64,000 nt of DNA from Fuscovulum ytuae (GTDB taxonomy: Bacteria > Pseudomonadota > Alphaproteobacteria > Rhodobacterales > Rhodobacteraceae). Position numbers and translations under genes: made by a program. Below the pieces are notes generated by a model that worked only from the letters and a program-made list of their open reading frames with translations, did no database searches and was not told where the DNA came from. Of this stretch, positions 63,977 through 64,000 are shown in pieces. Numbering within the stretch: the stretch's first letter is position 1; the number at the start of each line of letters is the position of its first letter. The DNA lies in assembly GCF_029953595.1 (NCBI RefSeq), contig NZ_CP124536.1, positions 56,175-120,174 on the forward strand. The letters run 5' to 3'.

Positions 63977-64000
63977 ACACGCCACGGGCGCGCGAGGGCA

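Overview
The window is high-GC DNA that looks alphaproteobacterial, most likely a Rhodobacterales member of the Paracoccus/Rhodobacter/Roseobacter type. The evidence is gene content and style: a VirB/VirD4 system with tightly overlapping genes, a NarR-type nitrate regulator without cysteines, NnrU/NnrS, a fused NarK1-NarK2 transporter and a DUF1612 (RHE_PE00001-like) plasmid protein. Conjugation genes and several accessory modules suggest a large conjugative plasmid or chromid, or an integrated conjugative element. No replication origin or classical RepABC set is visible. No tRNA, rRNA, intact transposase or CRISPR array was seen.

Layout. (1) 1-5130: a structured non-coding region with strong hairpins (oriT candidate), then mobC, a VirD2-like relaxase and the VirD4 coupling ATPase on the + strand. 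(2) 5235-21475: a 16-kb catabolic block. It has two D-amino-acid-oxidase-type flavoenzymes, a P5C-reductase-like protein, a GMC oxidoreductase, an aldehyde dehydrogenase and a GntR/FCD regulator. It also has a ProVWX-type quaternary-amine importer, a TetR regulator, a trimethylamine-dehydrogenase-like N-demethylase, both ETF subunits and glutathione-dependent formaldehyde dehydrogenase. Together these can import an N-methylated compound, demethylate it, pass electrons to ETF and detoxify the formaldehyde. (3) 21771-33189: the virB operon on the - strand, in transcription order a small unknown gene, virB1, B2, B3, B4, a B7-like lipoprotein, a lytic transglycosylase/VirB5-like chimera, virB5, a small secreted protein, virB6, B8, B9, B10, B11. 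The catabolic block therefore sits between virD4 and virB11. (4) 33357-35420: two secreted unknown proteins and a winged-helix plasmid-type protein on the + strand.

(5) 35592-48880: a dissimilatory nitrate reduction operon on the - strand, narK-narG-narH-narJ-narI-parvulin-hemerythrin-carbonic anhydrase-moeA-DUF2478. The divergent narR lies across an intergenic region with two FNR-type boxes. (6) 49833-54110: a nitric-oxide response group, truncated hemoglobin, RIC-type hemerythrin, formyl-THF cyclo-ligase, nnrS and nnrU on the - strand. It is divergent from nsrR plus a DUF6522-like gene, with an inverted repeat between them. (7) 54128-58131: a TetR-controlled MacAB/DevABC-like export operon behind a perfect 20-bp palindrome. 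(8) 58177-60794: bluB under a cobalamin riboswitch, a fatty-acid-hydroxylase/sterol-desaturase protein, and a divergent ArsR-rhodanese fusion regulator. (9) 60916-64000: plasmid maintenance genes, namely a DUF1612 protein, a serine recombinase, a MazE/AbrB-VapC toxin-antitoxin pair and a nested inverted repeat near the right edge.

Functional reading: a mobile replicon carrying a transferable anaerobic nitrate-respiration and NO-defence package, a methylated-osmolyte catabolic block, and its own conjugation machinery. Family assignments rest on motifs read by eye; no database search was possible.
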